DNA of 64,000 nt from Mycobacterium sp. E1214 (GTDB lineage Bacteria; Actinomycetota; Actinomycetes; Mycobacteriales; Mycobacteriaceae): positions 90,497 through 154,496 of the forward strand of contig NZ_LZJC01000082.1 in NCBI RefSeq assembly GCF_001666755.1, read 5' to 3'. Of this stretch, positions 1 through 11,225 are shown in pieces (the first letter of the stretch is position 1; the number at the start of each line of letters is the position of its first letter). Made by a program: the position numbers and the translations under genes. The notes under the pieces were generated by a model. The model made no database searches and was not told the DNA's origin. It worked only from the letters and a program-made list of their open reading frames with translations.

Positions 1-221
1 ATCAGGAGGTGATCCGGGTGAGCGCGGCCGACACCCAGGTGGGGTTGCCGATGCGCTGCGTGTTCGCGTTGACCGCCATGGGTTTTCTGCCGCAGTCGCC
101 GGATGCCGTGGCCTCCGACGAACGGATTCGGGTCCGCATCCTGCCGACGTGGCTGCGCGTCGACGCCCGGTTCGGGTCGGTGTACCGGCGCCGCGGCGAC
201 CCGGCGTTGCTGTTGAGCTGA
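1..221 (+). CDS. 3' end of an unrecognised CDS (5' end outside window)
   Basis: An open frame enters from the left edge and stops with TGA at 219-221, giving about 72 C-terminal residues. A run including RVRILPTWLRVDARFG near the end has protein-like composition. I do not recognise the family. The opposite strand is also open here, but that is usual in high-GC DNA. The gene is convergent with the FAD oxidoreductase that follows. Confidence 0.45.
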   Translation, partial: QEVIRVSAADTQVGLPMRCVFALTAMGFLPQSPDAVASDERIRVRILPTWLRVDARFGSVYRRRGDPALLLS

Positions 222-269
222 GCGACGGGCGCCCGGATCAGGCTGAGTTTAATTCGCCGCCGACCGCGT

Positions 270-1304
270 TCACGTGCCGTAGCGCAACCACAACGGAAGC
301 ACGGCGTCCAGGTAGTCCATGAACTTCTTGAGGCCGACGCGAAACTGCCCGTAGCCGTATGGGTCTTCGGCGTACTCCGGGAAGGCGATGCCCAGCCCGA
401 ACAGCCCCGGCGCGATGATCCCGTTCTTCTTGTTGTAGTCGAGCACCCCCCACTGCGGGGTTCGCGGCAACGTCCGGCGCTCGAACCCGACCGTGTAGAC
501 GACACGGTCGCACTCGGCCAGCCTGTCGTCGAACGCGGGATCGCCGACCCACACCCGCTCCAGGCGGTCGGGCAGCACGCCGTCGACGTTCTCCCGGGCC
601 CACTGCGCCGCGCGGCCCTTCAGGCCGGTGTCGTCAAACAAAATCCAATCATCAAGGTAGACCGCGTATTTCAACGGGCCGCGGTAGAAGTTGACCACCT
701 TGCTCACCTGGTGGCGCAGCAGGTGCGGCAACACGATCATCGAGGAGTGCGACGAGCCGAAGACCGCCACCGTGGCGCCCTCGAGCGGCTCGTGCGCGAG
801 CTTATCGGCGTCCAACGCGACCTCGACCGGGATCTCCTTGAGGTGGGGGTAGTCCAGCCTCTTGGGCACCGCGCCGACGGCCAGGACCACGTTCTGCGAC
901 AGCACCGTCCGCCCGGCGTCGATGTGCCAGTGCCGGTCGGACAGCGTCAGCGACGTGGCGGTTCCCTCGATCGCGTCAACCCGCTCGCGCAGCCGCGCGG
1001 TGACCCACGCCAGCGGCTCGGCGACCAGGGCGAGCGCGCACGTTTCCTGCGGGTCGACCTCGCGTAGCGGCGTCGGCGGCGCGTCGGCGAACTGGAAGGC
1101 GTTGGAAGCGTTCAGGAAATCCAGGAAGGTCCCGGCGATGGTGTTGCTCGACACCGACCGCCATTTCTGCCCCAGGTCACCGACCGCGAACGCCGGATCG
1201 ATCCAGGCGATGCGCTGCGGCGCGACCCCGTGATCGAGCAGGCGCCCCACCGCGGCGATGCCCGCGGGGCCCGCCCCGATCACCGTCCACGCGTAATTCG
1301 GCAT
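270..1304 (-). CDS. FAD/NAD(P)-binding oxidoreductase (flavin monooxygenase-like)
   Basis: The 344-residue protein opens with an FAD Rossmann fingerprint, GAGPAG at residues 10-15. A second nucleotide-binding loop, VFGSSHSS, lies near residues 181-188 and probably binds NAD(P)H. A late VVYTVGFERR segment resembles the end of the FAD domain in SidA/IucD-like or pyridine-nucleotide disulfide oxidoreductases. There is no CxxC redox pair, so a monooxygenase or simple reductase is more likely than a disulfide reductase. It is the gene beyond aglA on the same strand and ends convergent with the partial CDS. I do not place it in the usual M. tuberculosis gene order here. The substrate is unknown. 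Confidence 0.75.
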   Translation of the reverse strand: MPNYAWTVIGAGPAGIAAVGRLLDHGVAPQRIAWIDPAFAVGDLGQKWRSVSSNTIAGTFLDFLNASNAFQFADAPPTPLREVDPQETCALALVAEPLAWVTARLRERVDAIEGTATSLTLSDRHWHIDAGRTVLSQNVVLAVGAVPKRLDYPHLKEIPVEVALDADKLAHEPLEGATVAVFGSSHSSMIVLPHLLRHQVSKVVNFYRGPLKYAVYLDDWILFDDTGLKGRAAQWARENVDGVLPDRLERVWVGDPAFDDRLAECDRVVYTVGFERRTLPRTPQWGVLDYNKKNGIIAPGLFGLGIAFPEYAEDPYGYGQFRVGLKKFMDYLDAVLPLWLRYGT

Positions 1305-1347
1305 GCACCAGATATAGAGCAGTCGGCCGCGCGGTGCTCGACGGGAC

Positions 1348-2943
1348 TCAGCGCTGCGGGGGCGCCGGCGTCTCGACCAACCACGCCGCGGCGTCCGGCG
1401 CCAGGGCGCCGTCGACCAGCGCGGCGCTGGCCAGCAGCACCTCGCCGGGCGGCAGCGGGACCGGTTCCGATCCCGCGTTGAGCGCGCACACCAGCCCGCC
1501 GCCGCGGCGGCGAAAGGTCAGCGCGCCGTCGCGCGCCGGCACCCATTCGATTTCCGTGCCGGCGAATTCGCTTCGCGCGCGGCGCAAGCCGAGCGCCTCG
1601 CGGAAGAAGCTCAGCGTCGAATCGGGATCGGCGTCTTGCTTCTCGACGGTCAGCGACGCCCACCGGGCCGGCATCGGCAACCAGGTGTCGGGCGACGACG
1701 AGAAGCCGAAGGGCGGTTCGTCACCCGACCACGGAATCGGCACCCGGCACTTGTCGCGGCCGCGCTCGGAATGCCCCGAGCGTTCCCACGTCGGGTCCTG
1801 CAACACCTCGTCGGGCAGGTCGAGCACGTCGGGCAGCCCCAGCTCCTCCCCGTTGTAGATGAACACCGAGCCCGGCAGGGCGAGCATCACCAGGGCCATG
1901 GCGCGCGCCCGGCGCAGGCCGACCTCCCCGTCGCCGTAGCGGGTCACCTCGCGCCCAACGTCGTGGTTGGACAACGTCCAGGTGGGCGTGGCGTCCGCGA
2001 GGGCCGTGGCCGCCAGCGAGTTCTCGATCGCGTCGCGGACCTCGGCGGCGTCGAAGTCGATCTTGGTCAGCCGGAAGTTGAAGCCCAGGTGCAGTTCGTC
2101 GGGCCGCAGGTACTCCGCCCAGCGGGCGTTGTCGGTCACCCAAACCTCGCCGACCGTGACCGCGTTGGGGTAGTCATTCATGACCCTGCGGATGTCGCGG
2201 TGAATGTCGTGCACGCTCGGGTTGTTGAACCGCGGGTCGTCGTCGGTGTGCTGCAACACCTTCGACCCGGTCTCCGGGGCGTCCGGCAGGCCGGGCGGCT
2301 TGGCCATCCCGTGGGCGACGTCGATGCGGAACCCGTCCACCCCGCGCTCCAGCCAGAACCGCAACGTCTTCTCGAAGTCGTCGAAGACGTCGGGGTGCTC
2401 CCAGTTGAGGTCGGGCTGCTCGGTGTCGAACAGGTGCAGGTACCACTGGCCGGGGTTGCCGTCGGGCTCGACGACGCGCGTCCAGGCCTGGCCGCCGAAC
2501 ACCGAGGTCCAGTTGTTCGGGGGCAACTCGCCGTAGGAGCCGCGGCCGTCGCGGAAAAAGTAGCGCTCGCGGGCGTCGGTGCCCGGGCCGGCGGCCAGCG
2601 CCGCGACGAACCAGGGGTGCGCCGAGCTGGTGTGGTTGGGCACCACGTCCATGGTGACCTTGATGCCCCGCTCGTGCGCGGCGGCGATCAACCGCTCCGC
2701 GGCGGCCATCCCACCGAACAGCGGGTCGATGTCGCGCGGATCGGCGACGTCGTAACCGTGGTCGGCCATCGGCGACACGGTGACCGGGTTGAGCCAGATC
2801 GCGTCGACCCCCAGGCGTTGCAGGTGCCCGAGGTGGGCCGTCACGCCGTCCAGGTCGCCGACGCCGTCACCGTCGCTGTCGGCGAAAGAGCGGGGATACA
2901 CCTGGTAGAAGACCGCGTTTGACCACCACGGCTCGGGGCTCAT
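1348..2943 (-). CDS. aglA: GH13 alpha-glucosidase AglA
   Basis: The 531-residue protein is a glycoside hydrolase family 13 enzyme that should release glucose from alpha-glucosides, probably in the cytoplasm since no signal peptide is seen. The (beta/alpha)8 signatures are intact: DVVPNH near residues 99-104, the nucleophile in GFRIDVA (D208), the acid/base in TVGEVWV (E266) and the transition-state Asp in SNHD (D328). The N-terminal WWSNAVFYQVYPRSF is typical of oligo-1,6-glucosidase/alpha-glucosidase members. A GGAG ribosome site precedes the ATG. It lies next to glbO on the same strand, as in M. tuberculosis (Rv2471-Rv2470). Trehalose synthase is the main alternative, but the context favours AglA. 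Confidence 0.92.
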   Translation of the reverse strand: MSPEPWWSNAVFYQVYPRSFADSDGDGVGDLDGVTAHLGHLQRLGVDAIWLNPVTVSPMADHGYDVADPRDIDPLFGGMAAAERLIAAAHERGIKVTMDVVPNHTSSAHPWFVAALAAGPGTDARERYFFRDGRGSYGELPPNNWTSVFGGQAWTRVVEPDGNPGQWYLHLFDTEQPDLNWEHPDVFDDFEKTLRFWLERGVDGFRIDVAHGMAKPPGLPDAPETGSKVLQHTDDDPRFNNPSVHDIHRDIRRVMNDYPNAVTVGEVWVTDNARWAEYLRPDELHLGFNFRLTKIDFDAAEVRDAIENSLAATALADATPTWTLSNHDVGREVTRYGDGEVGLRRARAMALVMLALPGSVFIYNGEELGLPDVLDLPDEVLQDPTWERSGHSERGRDKCRVPIPWSGDEPPFGFSSSPDTWLPMPARWASLTVEKQDADPDSTLSFFREALGLRRARSEFAGTEIEWVPARDGALTFRRRGGGLVCALNAGSEPVPLPPGEVLLASAALVDGALAPDAAAWLVETPAPPQR

Positions 2944-2970
2944 GCTGCTCCGTTCAGTTCGGGCTGGGCG

Positions 2971-3366
2971 TCAGAAGGCGGAGTTGACCATCGAATGGGC
3001 GGCCATCTCCAAATAGGAGAGCAGCTCTCGGCGGTGCTCGTCGTCGAGGGTCTGGGCGTCGATCGACGCGACGGCGGTGTGCATGCGGCGCAGCCAGGCG
3101 TCGCGCTCCAGCGGCGTGATGCGAAACGGCGCGTGCCGCATCCGCAGCCGGGGATGCCCCCGCCGGTCGGAGTAGGTGCGCGGGCCGCCCCAGTACTGCT
3201 CGAGGAACATCCGCAGCCGTTCCTCCGCGCCCGCCATGTCGTCCTCGGGGTAGAGGTCGCGCAAGATCTCGTCCTCGGCGACCAGGGCGTAGAACCGCGA
3301 CACGATCGCGTGGAACGTGTCGGCGCCGCCGACGGCGTCGTAGAAAGACTGCGTTACCTGATCCAT
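2971..3366 (-). CDS. glbO: Truncated haemoglobin GlbO (group II)
   Basis: This small haem protein (131 residues from the chosen start) matches group II truncated haemoglobins. It has SFYDAVGG at the N terminus, the distal-pocket YWGGPRTYS containing the Trp of the G helix, and RHAPFRI carrying the proximal His. Family members bind O2 and NO at the membrane periphery. The frame is open for 28 codons upstream, but the family begins just before SFYDAVGG. I chose the ATG at 3366, which has GGAGG immediately upstream; the ATG at 3375 is the alternative. The gene lies about 27 bp upstream of aglA and is divergent from the HNH gene. Confidence 0.93.
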   Translation of the reverse strand: MDQVTQSFYDAVGGADTFHAIVSRFYALVAEDEILRDLYPEDDMAGAEERLRMFLEQYWGGPRTYSDRRGHPRLRMRHAPFRITPLERDAWLRRMHTAVASIDAQTLDDEHRRELLSYLEMAAHSMVNSAF

Positions 3367-3509
3367 CGCCTCCATTGTGGTGCATCGTCGCGACCGCCGG
3401 CCCACACGGCCCGCGCCCACCTCTTGCTGTTCACCGTTTCGACACGGCACGCACCTGCAATAGGGGTGCGATTGGCGGCGAATCGTGGTGGACTGTTCGC
3501 GGAGGATCT

Positions 3510-4175
<666 letters not shown>

Positions 4176-4233
4176 CTGGCCGCCCGCGCCGAATCGCGCG
4201 GCGCCTCGTGCCCCGCCGGACCGCCCGGTGGGA

Positions 4234-4239
4234 TACGGT
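4234..4239 (+). promoter_or_regulatory. Leaderless -10 box of ctaJ
   Basis: TACGGT fits TANNNT and ends 7 nt before the GTG of ctaJ, the spacing that puts transcription on the start codon. No Shine-Dalgarno is present. Confidence 0.5.
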
Positions 4240-4246
4240 TTCCCTC

Positions 4247-4483
4247 GTGAGCCTTCTGCAGATCCACCTGTACTTCATCGGGATACCGCTGCTGGTGGTG
4301 CTCGCGCTGGTGGTGCTGATCTGGTCCCACAAGGGGCCGCACCCCGCGAGCTACCGGCTGCCGGACAAGTGGACCCACGCGCCGATCCTGTGGGCGGCCA
4401 GCGACGAGGACGTCGGCGACGCCCATGGCGGACACGCGACGTCGGAATTCTCAGTGGGAGGTGGCGCCAGTGGCACGTGGTGA
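4247..4483 (+). CDS. ctaJ: aa3-type cytochrome oxidase subunit CtaJ
   Basis: This 78-residue membrane protein has one clear transmembrane helix near residues 9-26 ([18 protein letters not shown]), followed by [20 protein letters not shown]. That pattern is characteristic of the small actinobacterial complex IV subunit CtaJ of the III2IV2 supercomplex. The GTG start has no ribosome site but a TANNNT box at leaderless spacing. Its 3' end overlaps the start of the DUF5130 gene by 14 nt, so the two are probably translationally coupled. The tail after the conserved WAASDEDV segment is longer than I expect for the family. Confidence 0.8.
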   Translation: MSLLQIHLYFIGIPLLVVLALVVLIWSHKGPHPASYRLPDKWTHAPILWAASDEDVGDAHGGHATSEFSVGGGASGTW

Positions 4484-4937
4484 GCTAGCGACGATCGAGC
4501 CCGGCGAGCTGCCCAAGGGCGCGGCGATCACGGCCAGCGGCCGCATCTCTGCCGTCACCGAGCCGGGTGAGCTTTCGGTGCACTACCCGTTCTCGATCAA
4601 GGAATTGGTCGCCATCGACGACGCGGTCAAGTACGGGTCGCGGGCGTCGCGGGCCCGGTTCGCCATCTACCTCGGCGATCTGGGCACCGACACCGCCGCC
4701 CGGGCACGCGAGATCCTCGCCAAGGTGCCGACGCCGGACAACGCGGTGCTGCTGGCCGTCTCACCCGACCAGAAGGCGATCGAGGTCGTCTACGGCTCGC
4801 GCGTTCGCGGCCGCGGCGCCGAGTCGGCCGCACCGCTGGGGGTGGCGGCGGCGGCGTCGTCCTTCGCCCGCGGCGACCTGGTGGATGGGCTGGTCAGCGC
4901 CATCCGCGTGCTAAGCGCCGGCATCTCGCCGGCCTAG
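4470..4937 (+). CDS. DUF5130 protein, probable respiratory supercomplex associated factor (Rv2468c-type)
   Basis: The 155-residue protein has a TPM-like fold region ([19 protein letters not shown], then [15 protein letters not shown]), typical of DUF5130. I start it at GTG 4470, 8 nt after GGGAGG at 4456-4461. The upstream ATG 4425 lies well inside ctaJ and lacks support. From memory, the M. smegmatis equivalent next to CtaJ was found in the III2IV2 respiratory supercomplex as PRSAF1; the overlap with ctaJ fits that. The C terminus has an alanine-rich helix that may touch the membrane. Confidence 0.8.
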   Translation: MARGELATIEPGELPKGAAITASGRISAVTEPGELSVHYPFSIKELVAIDDAVKYGSRASRARFAIYLGDLGTDTAARAREILAKVPTPDNAVLLAVSPDQKAIEVVYGSRVRGRGAESAAPLGVAAAASSFARGDLVDGLVSAIRVLSAGISPA

Positions 4938-4944
4938 TCGCCCG

Positions 4945-5598
4945 GTGAGCCGCCGGGCGCGGATCGGCGCGGTGGCGCTGGCGGCCGCGCTCGCCGGTTG
5001 CCTGCCGCTCGCGCCAGCCCGGGCAGAGCCCGGCGCGATGTTCGGTGACCCGGCCAAGGCCGCGCAATACTGGGCCCGGCAGAGCTACGACAACAACTGC
5101 GTCCTGATGTCGGTGGCGGGCGTCGTCGGGCAGATCACCGGGCGGATGCCGGGCGAGCAGGAGGTCATCGACGTCGCCCAGCACCTGCCCAGCGTCGCGC
5201 ACCAGGGCAAGACGGTGTTCACCGACGTCAACAACGGTGAGCTGGTCAACAGCCTGGACATCGTTGCGCTGCTGGGCCATTACGGTGTCGGCGCCACCAC
5301 GTCCGAACAGTCCAACGCAGGCGCCGCGCTGGACGCCCTGAAGTCCGCGCTCGGGTCCGGGCACGCCGCGCTGGTACCGGTCAGCAGCCGCGTCATCTGG
5401 CACGTCGACGAGGCCGACCGCGGTCCCAGCGACCACGAAGTGGTCGTCACCGGCGTCGACGCCGACGTCGGCGTCGTGCACCTCAACGACAGCGGCACCG
5501 ACGACGGGCGCGACGCGCAGCTCCCCGTCGCCAACTTCACCTCGGCCTGGGCGGCCGGCGACTACGAGCTGACGGTGACCCAACAGACGGTGCAGTGA
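4945..5598 (+). CDS. Secreted C39-like papain-fold protein, copy 1
   Basis: The protein has 217 residues and an export signal. SRRAR is followed by a hydrophobic stretch; a lipobox-like LAGC ends at Cys19, and an alternative signal peptidase I site is ARA-E near residue 27. The rest resembles the C39-like cysteine peptidase family: Q46 and C52 in QSYDNNCVLMSVA, H164 in DHEVVVTGVD and N181/D182 in HLNDSG form a plausible Gln-Cys-His-Asp/Asn set. It starts 8 nt after the DUF5130 stop and may be cotranscribed with it. A close paralogue follows at 5840. The substrate is unknown and the protein could be a non-catalytic relative. Confidence 0.78.
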   Translation: MSRRARIGAVALAAALAGCLPLAPARAEPGAMFGDPAKAAQYWARQSYDNNCVLMSVAGVVGQITGRMPGEQEVIDVAQHLPSVAHQGKTVFTDVNNGELVNSLDIVALLGHYGVGATTSEQSNAGAALDALKSALGSGHAALVPVSSRVIWHVDEADRGPSDHEVVVTGVDADVGVVHLNDSGTDDGRDAQLPVANFTSAWAAGDYELTVTQQTVQ

Positions 5599-5839
5599 GC
5601 GATGGCACCCGGTTCGGGGTTTGCCGGCGCCGAACTGTCTTCGCCGGGAATTCCCGTTGAACTGCCGGGTTGATTCGGCCACCGGAATTCCCCTCCGTGA
5701 TTTATGTTGCTAAGCGGCTCCCGCGATCGCGGGCAGCCCTGACCCGCTTCGGCGCGATCGAGGAAGAGGAATCGACATCAACGGGGTCCTTCCCGGGCTC
5801 GCGCCCAGCCGGCGTGCCGCCAGGGCCTGGTGTTTCGCG

Positions 5840-6460
5840 GTGCTCGTCGCGGTCAGTGCGGTGTGCAGCCCGGCCCTCGCGGTGCCGGCCGCCGCCGACG
5901 CGACCGGGATGTTCGGTGACCCGGGCAAGGCCGCCGAGTACTGGGCGCCGCAGTCCTACGGCAACAACTGCGTGCTGATGTCCGTGGCCGACGTCGTCGG
6001 GCAAGTCACCGGCCAGATGCCCAGCGAGCACGAAGTCATCGCCCTCGCGCAGAACACCCCGAGCGTCGCGGAAAGCGGAAAGACGGTGTACGCCGACGTC
6101 GACGGCGACGGCGTCGACACCCGTGACATCTCAGTGTTGTTGGCGCACTACGGAATCCACGCCACCACGTCCGAAGAGGCCAAGGGCGAGGCCGCCCTGA
6201 ACGCGCTGGAGGCGGCGCTGGGCTCGCGGCACGCGGTGATGATCGCGGTCAGCAGCGCCACCATCTGGGAGGGCCACCAGGCCAAGGCCGGCGACCACGA
6301 GGTCGTGGTGACTGGCGTGGACGCCGGCAACGGCGTCGCGCACCTCAACGACAGCGGCGCCGACGACGGCCGCGACGAACAGGTTCCCCTCGCCACGTTC
6401 ATGTCGGCCTGGGGCGGCGGGGATTTCGAGATGACCGTCACCGCCGAGACGGTGCGCTGA
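5840..6460 (+). CDS. Secreted C39-like papain-fold protein, copy 2 (unusual start)
   Basis: This is a paralogue of the preceding gene with the same catalytic set: GNNCVLMSVA, DHEVVVTGVDA and HLNDSG. The first standard start is GTG 5840, but that removes the basic part of the signal peptide. The frame is open back to TAA 5711 and encodes PSRRAARAWCFAVLVAVSA, a normal signal sequence, from about 5777. No ATG, GTG or TTG exists there; only ATC codons at 5771 and 5777 sit behind the purine-rich AGGAAGAGGA at 5761-5770. Translation may therefore begin at ATC 5777, or a mutation has destroyed an ATG. It also has an EF-hand-like DVDGDGVDTRD that copy 1 lacks. Confidence 0.75.
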   Translation: MLVAVSAVCSPALAVPAAADATGMFGDPGKAAEYWAPQSYGNNCVLMSVADVVGQVTGQMPSEHEVIALAQNTPSVAESGKTVYADVDGDGVDTRDISVLLAHYGIHATTSEEAKGEAALNALEAALGSRHAVMIAVSSATIWEGHQAKAGDHEVVVTGVDAGNGVAHLNDSGADDGRDEQVPLATFMSAWGGGDFEMTVTAETVR

Positions 6461-6471
6461 CACCGACCGCC

Positions 6472-9075
<2,604 letters not shown>

Positions 9076-9081
9076 CCGATC

Positions 9082-9087
9082 AATTTA
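9082..9087 (-). promoter_or_regulatory. Leaderless -10 box of pepN
   Basis: On the minus strand TAAATT is followed by 6 nt and the GTG of pepN, the spacing expected for a leaderless transcript. Confidence 0.5.
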
Positions 9088-9168
9088 CGTGTGCTGCTCT
9101 ACGGGAACAGGAGCGAGCCGCCTACGGTTGTTGCTGGACGGTGCATCACCCGACGAGAGGACTGCGCA

Positions 9169-9792
9169 ATGCCCGACACGGCCCCCGCGAAAAACCACGC
9201 CGACTTCTGGTTCGACCCTCTGTGCCCGTGGGCCTGGATCACGTCGCGGTGGATTCTCGAAGTGCAGAAGGTGCGCGATATCGACGTCAACTTCCACGTC
9301 ATGAGCCTGGCCGTCCTCAACGAAAACCGTGAGGGGCTGCCGGAGAAGTACCGCGAGAACATGAAGCGGGCGTGGGGACCGGTCCGGGTCGCGATCGCCG
9401 CCGAGCAGGCCCACGGCGCCGACGTGTTGGAGCCGCTCTACACCGCGATGGGCACCCGGATTCACAACGAGGGCAACAAGGACCTCGAGGAAGTCATCAA
9501 GCTGGCGCTGGACGACGCCGGCCTGCCCGCCGAGCTGGCGCAGGCGGCCGACAGCGAGGCCTACGACGACGCGCTGCGCAAGAGCCACCACGCCGGCATG
9601 GACCCCGTCGGTGACGACGTCGGCACGCCGACCATCCACGTCAACGGCGTCGCGTTCTTCGGGCCGGTCATCTCGAAGATCCCGCGCGGCGAGGAAGCCG
9701 GGAAACTCTGGGACGCCTCGGTGACCTTCGCGTCCTACCCGCACTTCTTCGAGCTCAAGCGGACGCGCACCGAGAAGCCGGAATTCGACTGA
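9169..9792 (+). CDS. DsbA-family mycothiol-dependent oxidoreductase (Rv2466c-type)
   Basis: The 207-residue thioredoxin-fold protein with a helical insertion belongs to the family of M. tuberculosis Rv2466c, a mycothiol-dependent nitroreductase that activates nitro prodrugs. The active site here is C19-P-W-A22 ([10 protein letters not shown]). As I recall, Rv2466c has CPWC, so the resolving cysteine is absent and only a monothiol mechanism is possible. The cis-Pro loop GTPTIHVNG is conserved. The ATG is preceded by GAGAGG at 9155-9160. It lies just upstream of rpiB on the same strand, as in M. tuberculosis. Confidence 0.9.
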   Translation: MPDTAPAKNHADFWFDPLCPWAWITSRWILEVQKVRDIDVNFHVMSLAVLNENREGLPEKYRENMKRAWGPVRVAIAAEQAHGADVLEPLYTAMGTRIHNEGNKDLEEVIKLALDDAGLPAELAQAADSEAYDDALRKSHHAGMDPVGDDVGTPTIHVNGVAFFGPVISKIPRGEEAGKLWDASVTFASYPHFFELKRTRTEKPEFD

Positions 9793-9838
9793 CGGCACCG
9801 CGGTTGCCGGCGCGCATCGCTGTGTAAGGATTGCGGGC

Positions 9839-10318
9839 ATGCGCGTCTACCTCGGCTCTGACCACGCCGGATTCGAGCTCAAGCAGCACATCATCGAGCA
9901 CCTGAAGAACACCGGCCACGAGCCGATCGATTGCGGCGCCTACAGCTACGACGCCGAGGACGACTACCCGGCGTTCTGCATCGACGCCGCGACGCGCACC
10001 GTCGCCGACCCGGACAGCCTGGGCATCGTGCTGGGCGGGTCGGGCAACGGCGAGCAGATCGCCGCGAACAAGGTGCCGGGCGCCCGCTGCGCGCTGGCGT
10101 GGAGCGTCGAGACGGCGTCGCTGGCCCGCCAGCACAACAACGCACAGCTGATCGGCATCGGCGGGCGCATGCACACGGTGGCCGACGCGCTCAGCTTCGT
10201 CGACGCGTTCCTCACCACGCCGTGGTCGAAAGCCGAACGGCACCAACGGCGTATCGACATCCTCGCCGAGTACGAACGCACCCACCAGGCACCGCCGGTC
10301 CCCGGCGCACCGGCCTGA
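9839..10318 (+). CDS. rpiB: Ribose-5-phosphate isomerase B
   Basis: The 159-residue enzyme interconverts ribose 5-phosphate and ribulose 5-phosphate in the pentose phosphate pathway. Family signatures are YLGSDHAGFELK at the N terminus and the phosphate loop GGSGNGEQIAANK. The latter contains E72, the mycobacterial catalytic Glu that replaces the Cys of E. coli RpiB. RQHNNAQLIGIGGR is also conserved. It is followed after 7 nt by the nei2-like gene and is probably cotranscribed with it. Confidence 0.95.
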   Translation: MRVYLGSDHAGFELKQHIIEHLKNTGHEPIDCGAYSYDAEDDYPAFCIDAATRTVADPDSLGIVLGGSGNGEQIAANKVPGARCALAWSVETASLARQHNNAQLIGIGGRMHTVADALSFVDAFLTTPWSKAERHQRRIDILAEYERTHQAPPVPGAPA

Positions 10319-10325
10319 CGCGCCC

Positions 10326-11132
10326 GTGCCCGAAGGGCATACCCTGCACCGGTTGGCCCGGCTGCACCAGCGCCGCTTCGGCGGGGAGCCCGTCGCGGTG
10401 TCCAGCCCGCAGGGCCGGTTCGCCACCGACGCCGCGGTAGTCGACGGCCGCGTCCTGACCCGCACCAGCGTGTGGGGCAAGCACCTGTTCCACCACTACG
10501 CCGGCGGCCCGATCGTGCACGTCCACCTCGGCCTGTACGGCGCCTTCACCGAGTGGCGCGTCCCGGCCGCCGCCGCGCTGCCCGAGCCGGTCGGGCAGGT
10601 GCGGATGCGCATGGTGGGCGCCGGCTACGGCACCGACCTGCGCGGGCCCACCGTGTGCGAGGTGATCGACGAGGGCCAGGTGTCCGACGTGCTGGCCCGG
10701 CTCGGTCCCGACCCGCTGCGCAGCGACGCCGATCCGTCCTGGGCGTGGGCGCGGATCAGCAAGTCGCGCAGGCCGATTGGCGCGTTGCTGATGGATCAGA
10801 CCGTGATGGCTGGCGTCGGCAACGTCTACCGCAGCGAGCTGCTGTTCCGGCACGGGATCGACCCCTATCGGCCGGGCAGGGACGTCGGCGAGCAGGAGTT
10901 CACCGCCGCGTGGACGGATCTGGTGGCGTTGATGAAGGTGGGGCTGCGCGGCGGCAAGATCATCGTCGTGCGGCCCGAGCACGACCACGGCGCGCCGTCA
11001 TACCGGCAGGGGCGGCCGCGCACCTACGTGTACCGCCGCGCCGGGGACCCCTGCCGGGTCTGCGGGGACACGATCCGCACCGCCGTCCTGGAGGGCCGCA
11101 ACGTGTTCTGGTGCCCGACGGACCAGAAGTGA
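10326..11132 (+). CDS. nei2: Fpg/Nei family DNA glycosylase/AP lyase (Rv2464c-type)
   Basis: The 268-residue base-excision repair enzyme begins with the catalytic PEGHTLHRL: after Met removal, Pro is the Schiff-base nucleophile and Glu is next to it. The helix-two-turn-helix region MDQTVMAGVGNVYRSELL is conserved. The C-terminal zinc finger has C243, C246 and C263, but the expected fourth ligand is Asp: the motif reads CRVCG ... FWCPTDQK. Asp can bind zinc, so activity may remain. The start is GTG 10326, 8 nt after the rpiB stop, fixed by the need for PEG at residues 2-4. Confidence 0.92.
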   Translation: MPEGHTLHRLARLHQRRFGGEPVAVSSPQGRFATDAAVVDGRVLTRTSVWGKHLFHHYAGGPIVHVHLGLYGAFTEWRVPAAAALPEPVGQVRMRMVGAGYGTDLRGPTVCEVIDEGQVSDVLARLGPDPLRSDADPSWAWARISKSRRPIGALLMDQTVMAGVGNVYRSELLFRHGIDPYRPGRDVGEQEFTAAWTDLVALMKVGLRGGKIIVVRPEHDHGAPSYRQGRPRTYVYRRAGDPCRVCGDTIRTAVLEGRNVFWCPTDQK

Positions 11133-11225
11133 CCGGCGGTCGCCAACATTGCCAGGAAACTCCCAGCAAGAAACGCTGGCAGCACCCGTTTGGGCCAGGG
11201 CGGCCGGCGGGTAACTGCTCCCACT

